From Monocercomonoides exilis (taxonomy: Eukaryota > Preaxostyla > Oxymonadida > Polymastigidae): a DNA stretch of 64,000 nucleotides. Each line of letters begins with the position of its first letter. Position 1 is the stretch's first letter. Shown here in pieces: positions 55,114 through 64,000 of this stretch. Location: positions 1,070,001 through 1,134,000 of the forward strand of contig LSRY02000015.1 of assembly GCA_001643675.2 (NCBI GenBank), read 5' to 3'. The notes beneath the pieces are model-generated. The model was not told the origin of the DNA. It did no database searches and was given only the letters and a program-made list of their open reading frames with translations. A program made the position numbers and the translations under genes.

Positions 55114-58100
55114 ATGGTACCTTCGGATAATACCACCCTAGCACCACAGAAATCTTATCTGACATTTGAAGATGAAGTTGTTCGATCTATCGAGTTCAGA
55201 GAGCTTTCTTACATTCGGAGATTCTTTTTTGCCATTGGATGCATTTTAACTTGCGGAATTCTTGCTCTTGTATGCCATTGGTTCCATAGGCTCTATGTGA
55301 TAATGAATTACAGAAAGTGCTCAGCTGAAAAGTCGACCAAGATTGTCATTACAGACGAGTACAAAAATTGTCATGATTGTGACAGAATTTCTTACAATGA
55401 AAATGGCAAGATCATTCATATGTTTCTTTACAAACGGATTCCTTTCTCATTTGATGAAAATGCAAAACAATTCGTTCCAGTTCGCTTTAATCCATCAAAG
55501 CCTTTTTACTATTACGAAAATGTTTTGTCTAAAGGTGTTTATGATCACGAATTAAAGAAATTAAAGGCATACAACGGGAAGAATTCAATTGAAGTTCCAA
55601 TAACTCCATTGTACAAACTTATTCTTGATGAAGGCTTACATCCATTTATATGCTTCCAAATATTTAGCATCATTGTTTGGAGTTTATACGATTACTATTA
55701 TTATGCGGTTCTTGTTGGTGTTATCACAATATTTACGGTCATTTCCCAAATTGTACAGACTCGAATTAACATGAGGAATTTACAAGAAATGACTCGATTT
55801 GAAAGCAAAGTGAAAGTTTACAGAAATGGAAAAGAAGGGCAAATAATAAGTTCATACGATCTTGTTCCAGGAGATGTATTTGAAGCGGAGAATGATATGA
55901 CTTTACCTTGCGATGCTTTGTTATTGTCAGGTCAGTGCATCATGAACGAAACAATGTTGACGGGAGAAAGTGTGCCTGTGATTAAAACAAGTATTCCACA
56001 TTGCTGTCCTCCTCAATGTAATTTATCGGAAAATGAAAATAACACTCAACAAATAAATTCAGAATCAGCTTCATCGGAATCGCAATCAGAAAATCCGGAA
56101 AAAGAAATGGAAAAAACTCTTCCATTTGTGAAACCAACAGAAATCTTAAATATGGAAAGGGACAAGTCGTACATTCTCTTTGGAGGTACCAAAGTAATTA
56201 GAGCTCGATCTCTTCCATCAACTTTGACAGAGCATACCAGACCTGTGTGCATTGCCATTCGCACATCCTTTTCCACTGCAAAAGGACAACTTGTGAGATC
56301 GATCTTATATCCAAGACCAACAAAATTCAAGTTCTTTGAAGATTCTTTCAAATTCATAGGAGTGCTTGCGTGCCTTGCTTTGATTGGGTTCATCGTGAAT
56401 GCCGTTATTCAGACAATGTACGGGGAAGAATTGCTATACATCATATTAAGAGCAGGAGATTTAGTTACAATTGCAGTTCCACCAACTCTTCCAGCGGTTA
56501 TGTCAGCAGGAGTGTCATATGCCATTGCGCGCTTGAAAAAGGATCAGATATTTTGCATTGCATCACAAAGAGTTAATGTCGCAGGAAAGGTTAAAGTTAT
56601 GTGTTTCGACAAAACTGGAACATTGACTGAAGATGGACTTTCTGTGCTTGGTGTTCAAGATGCTTCAAAAGTTCCAATTGACGCGCTGGATGTTGATTGG
56701 GCGCATACAGAGAATCATATGTACCCCCTGCCTCCTGCAGCTCAAACAGAGGCGACTACAAGCCCAACAGGAAATGAAGAAGATAGCATCATAGCATTTT
56801 CTTCACTGAAGACTGAAACAGAAGAACTGAATTCATTGCCGGAAATAATGAGTGCATTGTCAACATGCCATTCAATTGCGACTGTTGATGGGGCGAATGT
56901 TGGAGATCCATTGGACGTGAAGATGTTCGAATTCACAAAATGGAACATGACCGAAAGAGGCGGAGATTCTGAGCTCCAAGGACTCAATTCAATTGATTCA
57001 CAATGCAGCAAATGGATAGATGAAAAAACCGCAATCTCTTCTTCGTATCAGGCAATTGTATATCCATCAGAGAATAATTCGAACAATCAAATGAATGAAA
57101 GCGTAACTGAGAGCTCTTATTTACCATCATTTGTCATCGGAATATTGAGACGTTTTGAGTTCTCTTCTCATCTGCAAAGAATGTCAGTAATAACTCACAA
57201 AAATTCAATGGTCACACCAGATTCAGCTGCTATGTGCAATTCGTCTTCAGATTCTTGCCTGACACAATCGGCATCACTTGACATTTATACAAAAGGTTCT
57301 CCTGAAGCATTATTGCCTCTTTGCACACAATCATCAATTCCTTCAGATTTTCATTCAAAGCTCGCTTCATTCACACAACGCGGACTAAGAGTTCTTGCAT
57401 TAGGACACAAAACAATTCAAATCCCGATGAAATCCAATGTCACATTGTCTGAAGCAAGTGAGCAATCAACACCAAAATCCCTTGACTATGAGGTTGTGAA
57501 TAAGATGCCTAGAGAAGAAGTTGAACATGACCTTACTTTTCTTGGCTTTTTCATCATGGAAAACAAATTGAAGGACACAACAACTGCATCAATTAGCAGA
57601 CTCACAGCTGCAGGAATAAGATCGTTGATGGTGACAGGAGATAATCCACTTACTGCTATCAATGTTGCACGTGAATGCGGACTGATTCCATCTCCTCCTT
57701 TGCATGTCCCTTCGTCAGCAGAAGAAGAGGCAGAAAAGAACAAGAAAGCAGAACGCTCTTCAAAGAAAAAAAGCCGTAAAACAAGAAAGAATCAAGTGCA
57801 GACTGCATCAGCAATGGATGCATATCCTGTTTTCATGGCAGAGTTGGACAAGAATAAAAATGAAGTTGTATGGAGATCTCAGGAACTGCCTGGTTGGACG
57901 CTTGATCCTGAAACTCTTTATCCAATAAAGGAAGTCTCAGCTGACGAAGAAACTATCATTAGCGATGGTGATTTTGAAACGAGCTCACATCGTTTCACTC
58001 CTGTTGTGGCAACTCCACCAATCAACGCACAAGTTAATGACTTGCAATCACTAACTTCATCACCAGTAACTGAATCTCCATCAAGGACGTCTCTAACTCC

Positions 58101-59916
58101 ATCAGCAAGTGCAAATCCTCCGCCATCAGCTACACCAGCATCAAATTTCACATACTATTCAATGCCTTATCCCACATCTTCACCAGCTGCTCTTAGCATT
58201 TGCTCTGCAAGTTCAGCTTCTTCAAGTTCATCAGAATCTTCGGCTTGTTCCATTGAGCCGAATGACACTGCTTCTATTGTGACTCAAATGTCAAAGCAGG
58301 TTGTTATTCAAGAAGCTGTGATTCCAAATTCCGAACAATCAAACGAGTTCTTTGAGAAACCAATTAAAGTTGATGCAGTGAAATTCCACAATGTAAAGGA
58401 TCAGTCTTGCTTCGAGATAAAAACACATCATTCGGAACAGAGCGTTTCTCAATCAGAAGATAACAATGTATTTGCTGACTGGTGTGGTGGCCCTTGGGGA
58501 CCAGTTTATTGGAGAGGAATTCGCATGCCTTCCTCTTTTGTACCGTCACAAGAGAAAGAATCATCGTCTTTACAATCCCCGCCACCTTCTTCAGCATATT
58601 TCCTTGCAGTTACTGGCCCAGCATTCAGGCATATGTATAATGAATATCAGCAACAGTTAAAAACACAAAACACAACTTCATTGGCAAGCCTGTCAGATTA
58701 TACAAACCATAAATCCAACAAGTTATATGAAGATCCAACATTAACATGCTTGTTCCGAAAAGTCTGCTTTTTATCTCCTGTATTTGCCAGAATGTCACCT
58801 GATGATAAAGCGCATCTTGTTGAAACATTGATAGACATGGGATTTATTACTGGTATGTGTGGCGATGGCTCAAATGATTGTGGTGCCCTCAAAGCAGCTC
58901 ATGTGGGTATTTCTCTTTCAGAAGTGGAAGCGTCTATTGCTGCTCCGTTTACAAGCAAAAATGCAAGCATTGGATGTGTTGAAACATTGATTCGTGAAGG
59001 AAGAGGAGCACTGGCTTCATCCTTCAATTCATTCAAAGCGACTGCTATATTCTCTATGATCCAGTTTATTTCAACAGCAATTTTGATTGGATATGATACA
59101 ATGCTTTCAGACTTTGACTTTCTCGTGCTGGATATTTTAATGACTTTGCCCATTCTTTTTACAACAGGATATGCAAAACCTTCAAAAACGCTAAGCCACA
59201 AAACGCCGCAGGGGTCTTTGATCTCATTTCCTGTTATTTCGTCCCTGTTTGTGCATATTGCAATTACTTTTATTGTTCAGTTCGGAGCAACATTAGTCAT
59301 GAAGCAATGCTATGATTATGTTCCAATGGACCCAAGTGAAGAAGATTATGACTTACACATCGAATCCTATGAGACAACCACTGTGTTTCTCTCCTCGCTC
59401 GTATCCTATTTTGTCAGTGGCCTCGTGATCAACCTCACCGACTCGTATTTGCAGCCTCTCTACTCAAACTGGCTGCTCTGTGTGGCTCTCCTGTTTGTGT
59501 TTGGCATCATGGCCTTCACATTCCTTCAGGAGTGGTCCTGGTTTACTGAGTTGATGCAGATGGTCCGATTGGAAGACTCCAAGTTTATTATATACTCTGC
59601 ATGTGCACTTGTTGTATCTTTTATTGTTCTTGCTGCGATCGAATACGGGATTAGTAAGCCAAATCTACCAAAGAAAATATCGAGGGCTCTTAACCCAAAA
59701 AAGAAATATCATCCAAAAACAAAGAATCACAAGGTAAATGTTAGCGATCCTACAGATGCTAATTCGTGCTCAAGTGAGAGAAATACAGCCAAATCAGAAG
59801 CAAGTGAAGAAAAAGCAATAAAAACAGCAAAGATTCGATGTGCGAATTACAAGAAGCCTTATTATGCACTCATTCACCAGATGCAAAACGAACAACAGAA
59901 AGGAATATTAGCATAA
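55114..59916 (+). CDS. P5B-type cation/polyamine ATPase (ATP13A2/Ypk9-like)
   Basis: An intronless frame of 1600 aa. It has the P-type core: LTGES in the actuator domain (near residue 282), a PPTLPAVM motif in helix M4 (near 455), the phosphorylated Asp in DKTGTLTEDGL (D~499), MVTGDNPLTA near 840 and MCGDGSNDCGALKAAHVG (from about 1248). The PP-x-LP motif and the DGL after DKTGTLTE are hallmarks of P5B ATPases, which export polyamines and related cations from late endosomes or vacuoles. A hydrophobic hairpin near residues 30-65 matches the P5-specific N-terminal membrane element. The protein is about 400 aa longer than animal ATP13A2. Much of the excess is a low-complexity insert between MVTGDN and the GDGSND region (about 870-1180), and the C-terminus has a basic tail. 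The upstream gene ends about 260 bp away. Confidence 0.92.
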   Translation: MVPSDNTTLAPQKSYLTFEDEVVRSIEFRELSYIRRFFFAIGCILTCGILALVCHWFHRLYVIMNYRKCSAEKSTKIVITDEYKNCHDCDRISYNENGKIIHMFLYKRIPFSFDENAKQFVPVRFNPSKPFYYYENVLSKGVYDHELKKLKAYNGKNSIEVPITPLYKLILDEGLHPFICFQIFSIIVWSLYDYYYYAVLVGVITIFTVISQIVQTRINMRNLQEMTRFESKVKVYRNGKEGQIISSYDLVPGDVFEAENDMTLPCDALLLSGQCIMNETMLTGESVPVIKTSIPHCCPPQCNLSENENNTQQINSESASSESQSENPEKEMEKTLPFVKPTEILNMERDKSYILFGGTKVIRARSLPSTLTEHTRPVCIAIRTSFSTAKGQLVRSILYPRPTKFKFFEDSFKFIGVLACLALIGFIVNAVIQTMYGEELLYIILRAGDLVTIAVPPTLPAVMSAGVSYAIARLKKDQIFCIASQRVNVAGKVKVMCFDKTGTLTEDGLSVLGVQDASKVPIDALDVDWAHTENHMYPLPPAAQTEATTSPTGNEEDSIIAFSSLKTETEELNSLPEIMSALSTCHSIATVDGANVGDPLDVKMFEFTKWNMTERGGDSELQGLNSIDSQCSKWIDEKTAISSSYQAIVYPSENNSNNQMNESVTESSYLPSFVIGILRRFEFSSHLQRMSVITHKNSMVTPDSAAMCNSSSDSCLTQSASLDIYTKGSPEALLPLCTQSSIPSDFHSKLASFTQRGLRVLALGHKTIQIPMKSNVTLSEASEQSTPKSLDYEVVNKMPREEVEHDLTFLGFFIMENKLKDTTTASISRLTAAGIRSLMVTGDNPLTAINVARECGLIPSPPLHVPSSAEEEAEKNKKAERSSKKKSRKTRKNQVQTASAMDAYPVFMAELDKNKNEVVWRSQELPGWTLDPETLYPIKEVSADEETIISDGDFETSSHRFTPVVATPPINAQVNDLQSLTSSPVTESPSRTSLTPSASANPPPSATPASNFTYYSMPYPTSSPAALSICSASSASSSSSESSACSIEPNDTASIVTQMSKQVVIQEAVIPNSEQSNEFFEKPIKVDAVKFHNVKDQSCFEIKTHHSEQSVSQSEDNNVFADWCGGPWGPVYWRGIRMPSSFVPSQEKESSSLQSPPPSSAYFLAVTGPAFRHMYNEYQQQLKTQNTTSLASLSDYTNHKSNKLYEDPTLTCLFRKVCFLSPVFARMSPDDKAHLVETLIDMGFITGMCGDGSNDCGALKAAHVGISLSEVEASIAAPFTSKNASIGCVETLIREGRGALASSFNSFKATAIFSMIQFISTAILIGYDTMLSDFDFLVLDILMTLPILFTTGYAKPSKTLSHKTPQGSLISFPVISSLFVHIAITFIVQFGATLVMKQCYDYVPMDPSEEDYDLHIESYETTTVFLSSLVSYFVSGLVINLTDSYLQPLYSNWLLCVALLFVFGIMAFTFLQEWSWFTELMQMVRLEDSKFIIYSACALVVSFIVLAAIEYGISKPNLPKKISRALNPKKKYHPKTKNHKVNVSDPTDANSCSSERNTAKSEASEEKAIKTAKIRCANYKKPYYALIHQMQNEQQKGILA

Positions 59917-61499
59917 TAAAACACCCAACTTTTTTATTTGAATTTTCAGTTTTTTTTAAAGCTTATTAACATTATTTTGGTATTGTAAATCATATATTTA
60001 TTTCATTTTCATATATGGGTTTCATATCACTCCTTTCTGGTGTTTTGTTTTGTATAGTAAGTAATTTTAATAACATTTTATTTCTGAATAATCGATGTAC
60101 ATTGGTGAATAGATTATCAATCGTTCAATTGTTATTTTTATTTTGAATTAGTTACATTTTGCTTTAGTATTTTAGTTTTTTTCAATATTTTTTAAAACAT
60201 TTTTATTTTTTGTTTTCGTATGTTAACGTTGAATACTTCCAAGAATTACGCCTCTAATGTCTTTGCTTCTCTTTATTGGTCTTTCATTCTTTCTTTATCT
60301 TATTTTTTTTAAAATTAACTTATACTTTCTGATTGGAGAGTTAGTTGCATTTGTGCGGATTAAAAAACATTTTTTTGAAACTATTGTTTTTTAAGAGTAG
60401 TTCTTTTTTTATTTGACAATTTACGGATTGTAATTTATTTGAATTGTTACATAAAAGTTTTATTTTTTTCAGTATGTCCTAATCTTCCATTATCTGACTT
60501 ATGTTATGCTATAATTTGCATTAGCTTTACTCATCAACAGTGTTTTCTAAAGAATCTTATTCTTGCAAAGTTTGGAGTATTCATTAATTAAAGACGTTAT
60601 GTCGTTTTCAGTGATGTTTATTTGAATCAATTTTTTTCGTTTATTCTTTGAGAATATTTTGCTCTTACTCTCCCTGTAGGTGAAGGGAAGTGTGGCGGAA
60701 TGATTCACAGAGAGGGCGCCATGTGAGAGAGGAGATTGCGCTTTCGTGGTTGAATGGAGGTTGGTGCAGGCTGCCTCCAAGGAACCACTGGCAGACGATC
60801 GCTCTCTCGTGTCACTTTCTTGCTTTTCGCTGGCTCTCTTCACCTACAAAGCACTAATTTTCAAAGGGTTTTCTTTTATTTTATGCTTTTGCTTTTCAGT
60901 TTTTAACGTTTTATTTGAAATTTTATTTTGATGTTGTAATAATTGAACTAAAAAATATAAAAAAATAAAAAAAATATAAAAAAACTATATTTTGTTTGAA
61001 AATCGGAACATTTTAAAGTTAATTACTGAAAATCCAAAATGCCAAAGCATACAGAACAATTAAATGATAAGTTGATGAACCTTTTTTCAATATTCACAAC
61101 AGCTTCACAATTTCTTTGCAAAAGAAGAAATGGGACAGAATTTTTTCTTTAAAGAAAAATTCAATGATTTGTTCCAAACTTTTTCTGCAAACGAATGATT
61201 ATTATTCTTTCATTATCGTGCAATATTAAATATTAAAATATAAAAAATCGAAAAAAAATCTTTGAAAGAATTATGTGGAACAAAATTCATAAAACAAAAA
61301 ATTTTGTTCCAAATGGTTAGTTAGCAAATAAATCATTAATGACTTTTTTGTCCGTTTTTCAATATGTTGCATTTTATCAATGAATTAAGCATCTTTCTCA
61401 TTATTTTATGAATTAACTTCAGTGCCTCTTTTTCATATTCTAACCGAACGGACATTCAGCGATTGTGCTTATTCTGCTATTTCGCTTTCAGATGAACTC
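59917..61499. other. AT-rich intergenic tract with one GC-rich island
   Basis: The sequence is AT-rich apart from the island at 60676-60847 described separately. A minus-strand frame at 60547-60843 (98 codons) has no ATG and is mostly explained by that island. No other gene is seen. Confidence 0.5.
60676..60847. ncRNA. Candidate structured RNA or small exon (GC-rich island)
   Basis: A 172-nt block of much higher GC content sits abruptly in AT-rich DNA. Its ends are exact 10-nt complements, GTAGGTGAAG at the left and CTTCACCTAC at the right, so a transcript could close in a terminal stem like many structured RNAs. The interior has further short complementary segments. I compared it by eye with U1-U6, SRP, RNase P and MRP RNAs and could not assign it. 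The alternative is a minus-strand coding exon running from a TTTGTAG acceptor at about 60845 to a TAG at 60547. Confidence 0.25.
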
Positions 61500-62022
61500 G
61501 GTAAAGTGTAACTTATTGGGTCCGAAATTTTTCATAGAAATTATCTTTATTTATTTCTGAACATTCTTCATTGTTGAAAATTCGATTAATAAATGTGTAA
61601 TTAAGTTTCAACGATTAACAAATAAGTTGTGAATTTCAGTTTCATTACCAAAAATAAAACCAGAATTTTCAAATATTTATAGAAACAAAAAAATTTTCTT
61701 CATTCTCCAAACAATTTGCTTCTTTATTTAACTTTAATCAAAAAATTCTCAAAAAAAAAGGTTGTTATTTACAGAATCTATAAATATTTCATCATCTTTG
61801 AAGTTTTCTTTTCATTATCCATAAAAAATATTGAATGGATCTGTCCAACCTATTGAGTGATAATGATTAAAAAATAATGTTCTGATAGGATTTTTCAATA
61901 AAAAATATAATTTTTATACAAGAAATATCATTCGATGAATGATGATATTCGAATGTGTCGCATTTGGTGAAATATTGATAATAATTCACAATAAATCAGG
62001 ACCCAATATGTTACATCTTACC
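61500..62022. mobile_element. Merlin-type MITE with 8-bp target duplication
   Basis: A 523-bp element. The left end starts GGTAAAGTGTAACTTATTGG and the right end, read inward, starts GGTAAGATGTAACATATTGG; both continue GTCC. It is flanked on both sides by ATGAACTC (61492-61499 and 62023-62030), a perfect 8-bp duplication. GGTAA ends with an 8-bp duplication match the Merlin transposon at 4131. The interior is AT-rich and non-coding, so it depends on a transposase supplied elsewhere. Confidence 0.8.
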
Positions 62023-62106
62023 ATGAACTCTTTGATTCACACAGCAAATTTACTTATTAAAACTTAACATTATTATTTTGTCAAAAAAGTCAAAGTGAAA
62101 AAAATT

Positions 62107-63837
62107 CTACTTTTTCTCTTTATCTCCCCCGTCCCCTGAATCCTTCCCGTGCTGTGCTGCATTCTGCGCATTCATCTCATCAATAGCTTGCATTTCAGTT
62201 GCAAGTTGTCTGATTGCATCTTCCGTTGGTTCAATCCCACTCTCCAACAAAACCCTGCGCAGCTCTTCGTCTTGCATTAAATCTTCTGCTGAGTGTGCGC
62301 TAGATTCCCCACTGCTCTGTGAACTAGCGTTGGCAGACGCTGTTGAAGAAGACTGAGCAGAAGCAGACGAAGGAGCATTGCTTCCAGATGCCTCTTGTTG
62401 CATATGCTCCTGCATAGACATTTCCAAAACTCGCGCCATTATTTCATCTTCGGTCAAATTCATGTCATCCATTTCGTTATCTGCATCTGAGAAATGCAAA
62501 ACATTAAAATTTGAAAAAAAGTTCAAAAAAATGTAACGATTTCAATGATGAAATAAGATAATCATACCGATTTCTTTGTTTAAAAATGAATGTTAATTTG
62601 AAAAAAGAATATATCAAAAAGAGTAAAGAATTGGAATGCAAAAGATTCATAGGATACCTCTACCTGGTTGTTCAGCACCACGCTTTTGTGCAGCTTCCAT
62701 GCTACTTTCACGAAGAGCCTTTACATATGAAGTGTATAAAATACGAGAAGCAAACAAATGAATCCAAAATAAACTTCGTGAGAAGGCATACCCAAGCCAT
62801 TTCTGGATCCATTTCCATGTCTCCTCCTTCAACATCCATTCCTCCTGCGCCAGCTCCTCCCAAACCGAAAATAGGTGAAGTGAGAATCATTGTGTCCAAA
62901 TCCCCTCTCCCTGGCTTGAATTCCATCAAAGCACTTACATGCATATCAATTATTGAGAATGATGAATTTTTGATTCGAAGCGTTTTTAAAAAAAAAGAAA
63001 ATAAAAATCAGACTGAAGCAAATCAAAAATTCCGTTAAACCTGTTTCCTTCTTTGTTTGTTGCATTAACGAGTGCATTCAATTTTTCTGCATTTGCAGCA
63101 ATTTCTCCAATACTAACAACAAAGATTCCAACATTGTTTTTCTACAAAAATTAAAGTGGAAAATTTTCATTAACTCACGAACAATCGCGATATTATATCA
63201 ACCTTTAGTTTTTTCCCCATCCTTTCACAAGCATTCAATGTTTCAGGAAGTGGATGTCCAACAACAGCGATTATTTTATTTGTTGGAGTTTTTTCTGAGT
63301 GACGACGTTTCATAACAAGCTTTAAGAAAATTTTAAAACGAAAAGTGAATGATATAATTGATATAATTAAAAAAATCAAATTCCACAAACAAGTGATATT
63401 TCCAAAGCTCTAAGAAAATCAGGACCGTCTTCAATGTTAAATTCTTCAACTGTCCTCATTAAATATGCAGCATCATGAGTTAAAGAAACAACAGCTTCAG
63501 CACTAATAAAAATATCAAATCAATTTCGAGGATGCCAATACAAGCAATATGTCAATAAATTTGTAAGTCAGAAAATTACAGCATAAACAATTGATATTTC
63601 ATACCCTCCAGATATCTTAACTATTGCGCAATTGTTTTCTGGGTTCTTTCCTAATGTGGCATCTATAATTGATCTTGTAGCAAAGTTTTGAGCAAAAAAG
63701 CGAGATGGAGTGTAGTCGGAGTTCCTCATGAACTCAGAATTATCCAGACTTATAAGGATATCGAATTAAAAAAATGCATCCATGAAAAATAACATAAAGA
63801 ACGTTGTATGTTCATACCAAATCACCGTATTCTCCAT
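62107..63837 (-). CDS. RPN10: 26S proteasome ubiquitin receptor Rpn10/PSMD4
   Basis: Eight exons on the minus strand: 63837-63818, 63748-63605, 63502-63391, 63319-63203, 63141-63041, 62933-62792, 62718-62664 and 62486-62107. They total 1071 nt, or 356 aa. Introns are 61-177 bp. The N-terminus, MENTVICLDNSEFMRN, is the start of the Rpn10 von Willebrand A domain, with D-x-S at residues 9-11. It continues through NPENNCAIVKI, IAVVGHP and VGIFVVSIGE to the DPEMAW region at about residue 210. Two ubiquitin-interacting-like helices follow: DEIMARVLEMSM near 243 and DEELRRVLLES near 300. The protein binds polyubiquitin and links the lid and base of the 19S particle. Length fits the family (about 270-380 aa). 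The last intron (177 bp) might hide a micro-exon, but phase is correct without one. Confidence 0.9.
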
Positions 63838-64000
63838 AGGTCCAACCAACTTTAACTAATGGCAACGTTGATCAAGAATATAGTTGTTGGATAAATTAAT
63901 CCATTTATTATTTGTAAAGTGATTTTGAAAAATATTGTAAGATGTTTAATGCATATTTCAAACTTCAAAAAACAAAAACACACAAAAAAATATTTATTCA
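63838..64000. promoter_or_regulatory. Upstream region of the Rpn10 gene
   Basis: The 163 bp before the ATG of the minus-strand Rpn10 gene are AT-rich and would hold its promoter. I see no recognisable proteasome-control element. Confidence 0.3.

Noticed and set aside
54873-55130. 85-codon frame directly upstream of the P5B ATPase
   Set aside because: It is in another frame, ends just after the ATPase start and has no domain. It could be a leader frame, but nothing supports a separate gene.
60547-60843. 98-codon minus-strand gene
   Set aside because: It has no ATG and no convincing upstream exon, and most of it is the GC-rich island, which may be a structured RNA. It is kept only as an alternative reading of that island.
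1-64000. tRNA or rRNA genes
   Set aside because: I scanned for the T-arm consensus and for conserved rRNA blocks and found no convincing match.

Overview
This window is nuclear DNA of a protist with long AT-rich intergenic tracts, genes on both strands, short GT-AG introns and the standard genetic code (TAA, TAG and TGA all end genes here). The best guess is an oxymonad (Preaxostyla) close to Monocercomonoides. The pointers are giant beta-helix (pectin-lyase-like) receptor pseudokinases, a decayed member of a repetitive protein family I associate from memory with that genus, serine homopolymers encoded by TCT/TCA repeats, and splice donors of the form GTTTG or GTATG. No database search was possible, so the organism call is an inference. 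There are no rRNA genes, tRNA genes, CRISPR arrays or prokaryotic operons.

Layout. 1-3050 is AT-rich and nearly gene-free, with two MITE-like elements. About 3050-11410 is the left arm of a large inverted duplication. It holds a long-inverted-repeat element split by a dead Merlin (IS1595-type) transposon, a cyclin-like gene, and the 3' two thirds of a 1790-aa kelch plus coiled-coil gene (six exons, minus strand, 8090-13811). 14310-21843 is one eight-exon gene for a 2109-aa multi-pass membrane calpain with the architecture of plant DEK1. Then come a small COMM-domain protein, a SAPS-domain protein (PP6/Sit4 phosphatase subunit) and a 183-aa unknown protein. 26.6-30.1 kb is repeat-rich and contains a 1.9-kb near-perfect palindrome and a pogo/Tigger-like MITE. 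30157-42453 is one intronless gene for a ~4098-aa surface protein: signal peptide, about eight beta-helix modules, one membrane helix and a cytoplasmic pseudokinase.

45460-51650 is the right arm of the inverted duplication, inserted beside a decayed family gene. It carries a second cyclin gene and a kelch-less copy of the coiled-coil gene. Downstream are a coilin-like gene, an intronless P5B-type ATPase and, on the minus strand, the complete eight-exon gene for the proteasome ubiquitin receptor Rpn10/PSMD4.

Exon structures were worked out by hand from splice signals, reading-phase continuity and domain continuity. Total exon lengths are divisible by three for every model given. The genes look like unrelated cellular functions: cytoskeleton, proteolysis, phosphatase and cell-cycle control, surface sensing, transport and RNA biogenesis. 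Their order is shaped mainly by duplication and DNA transposons.
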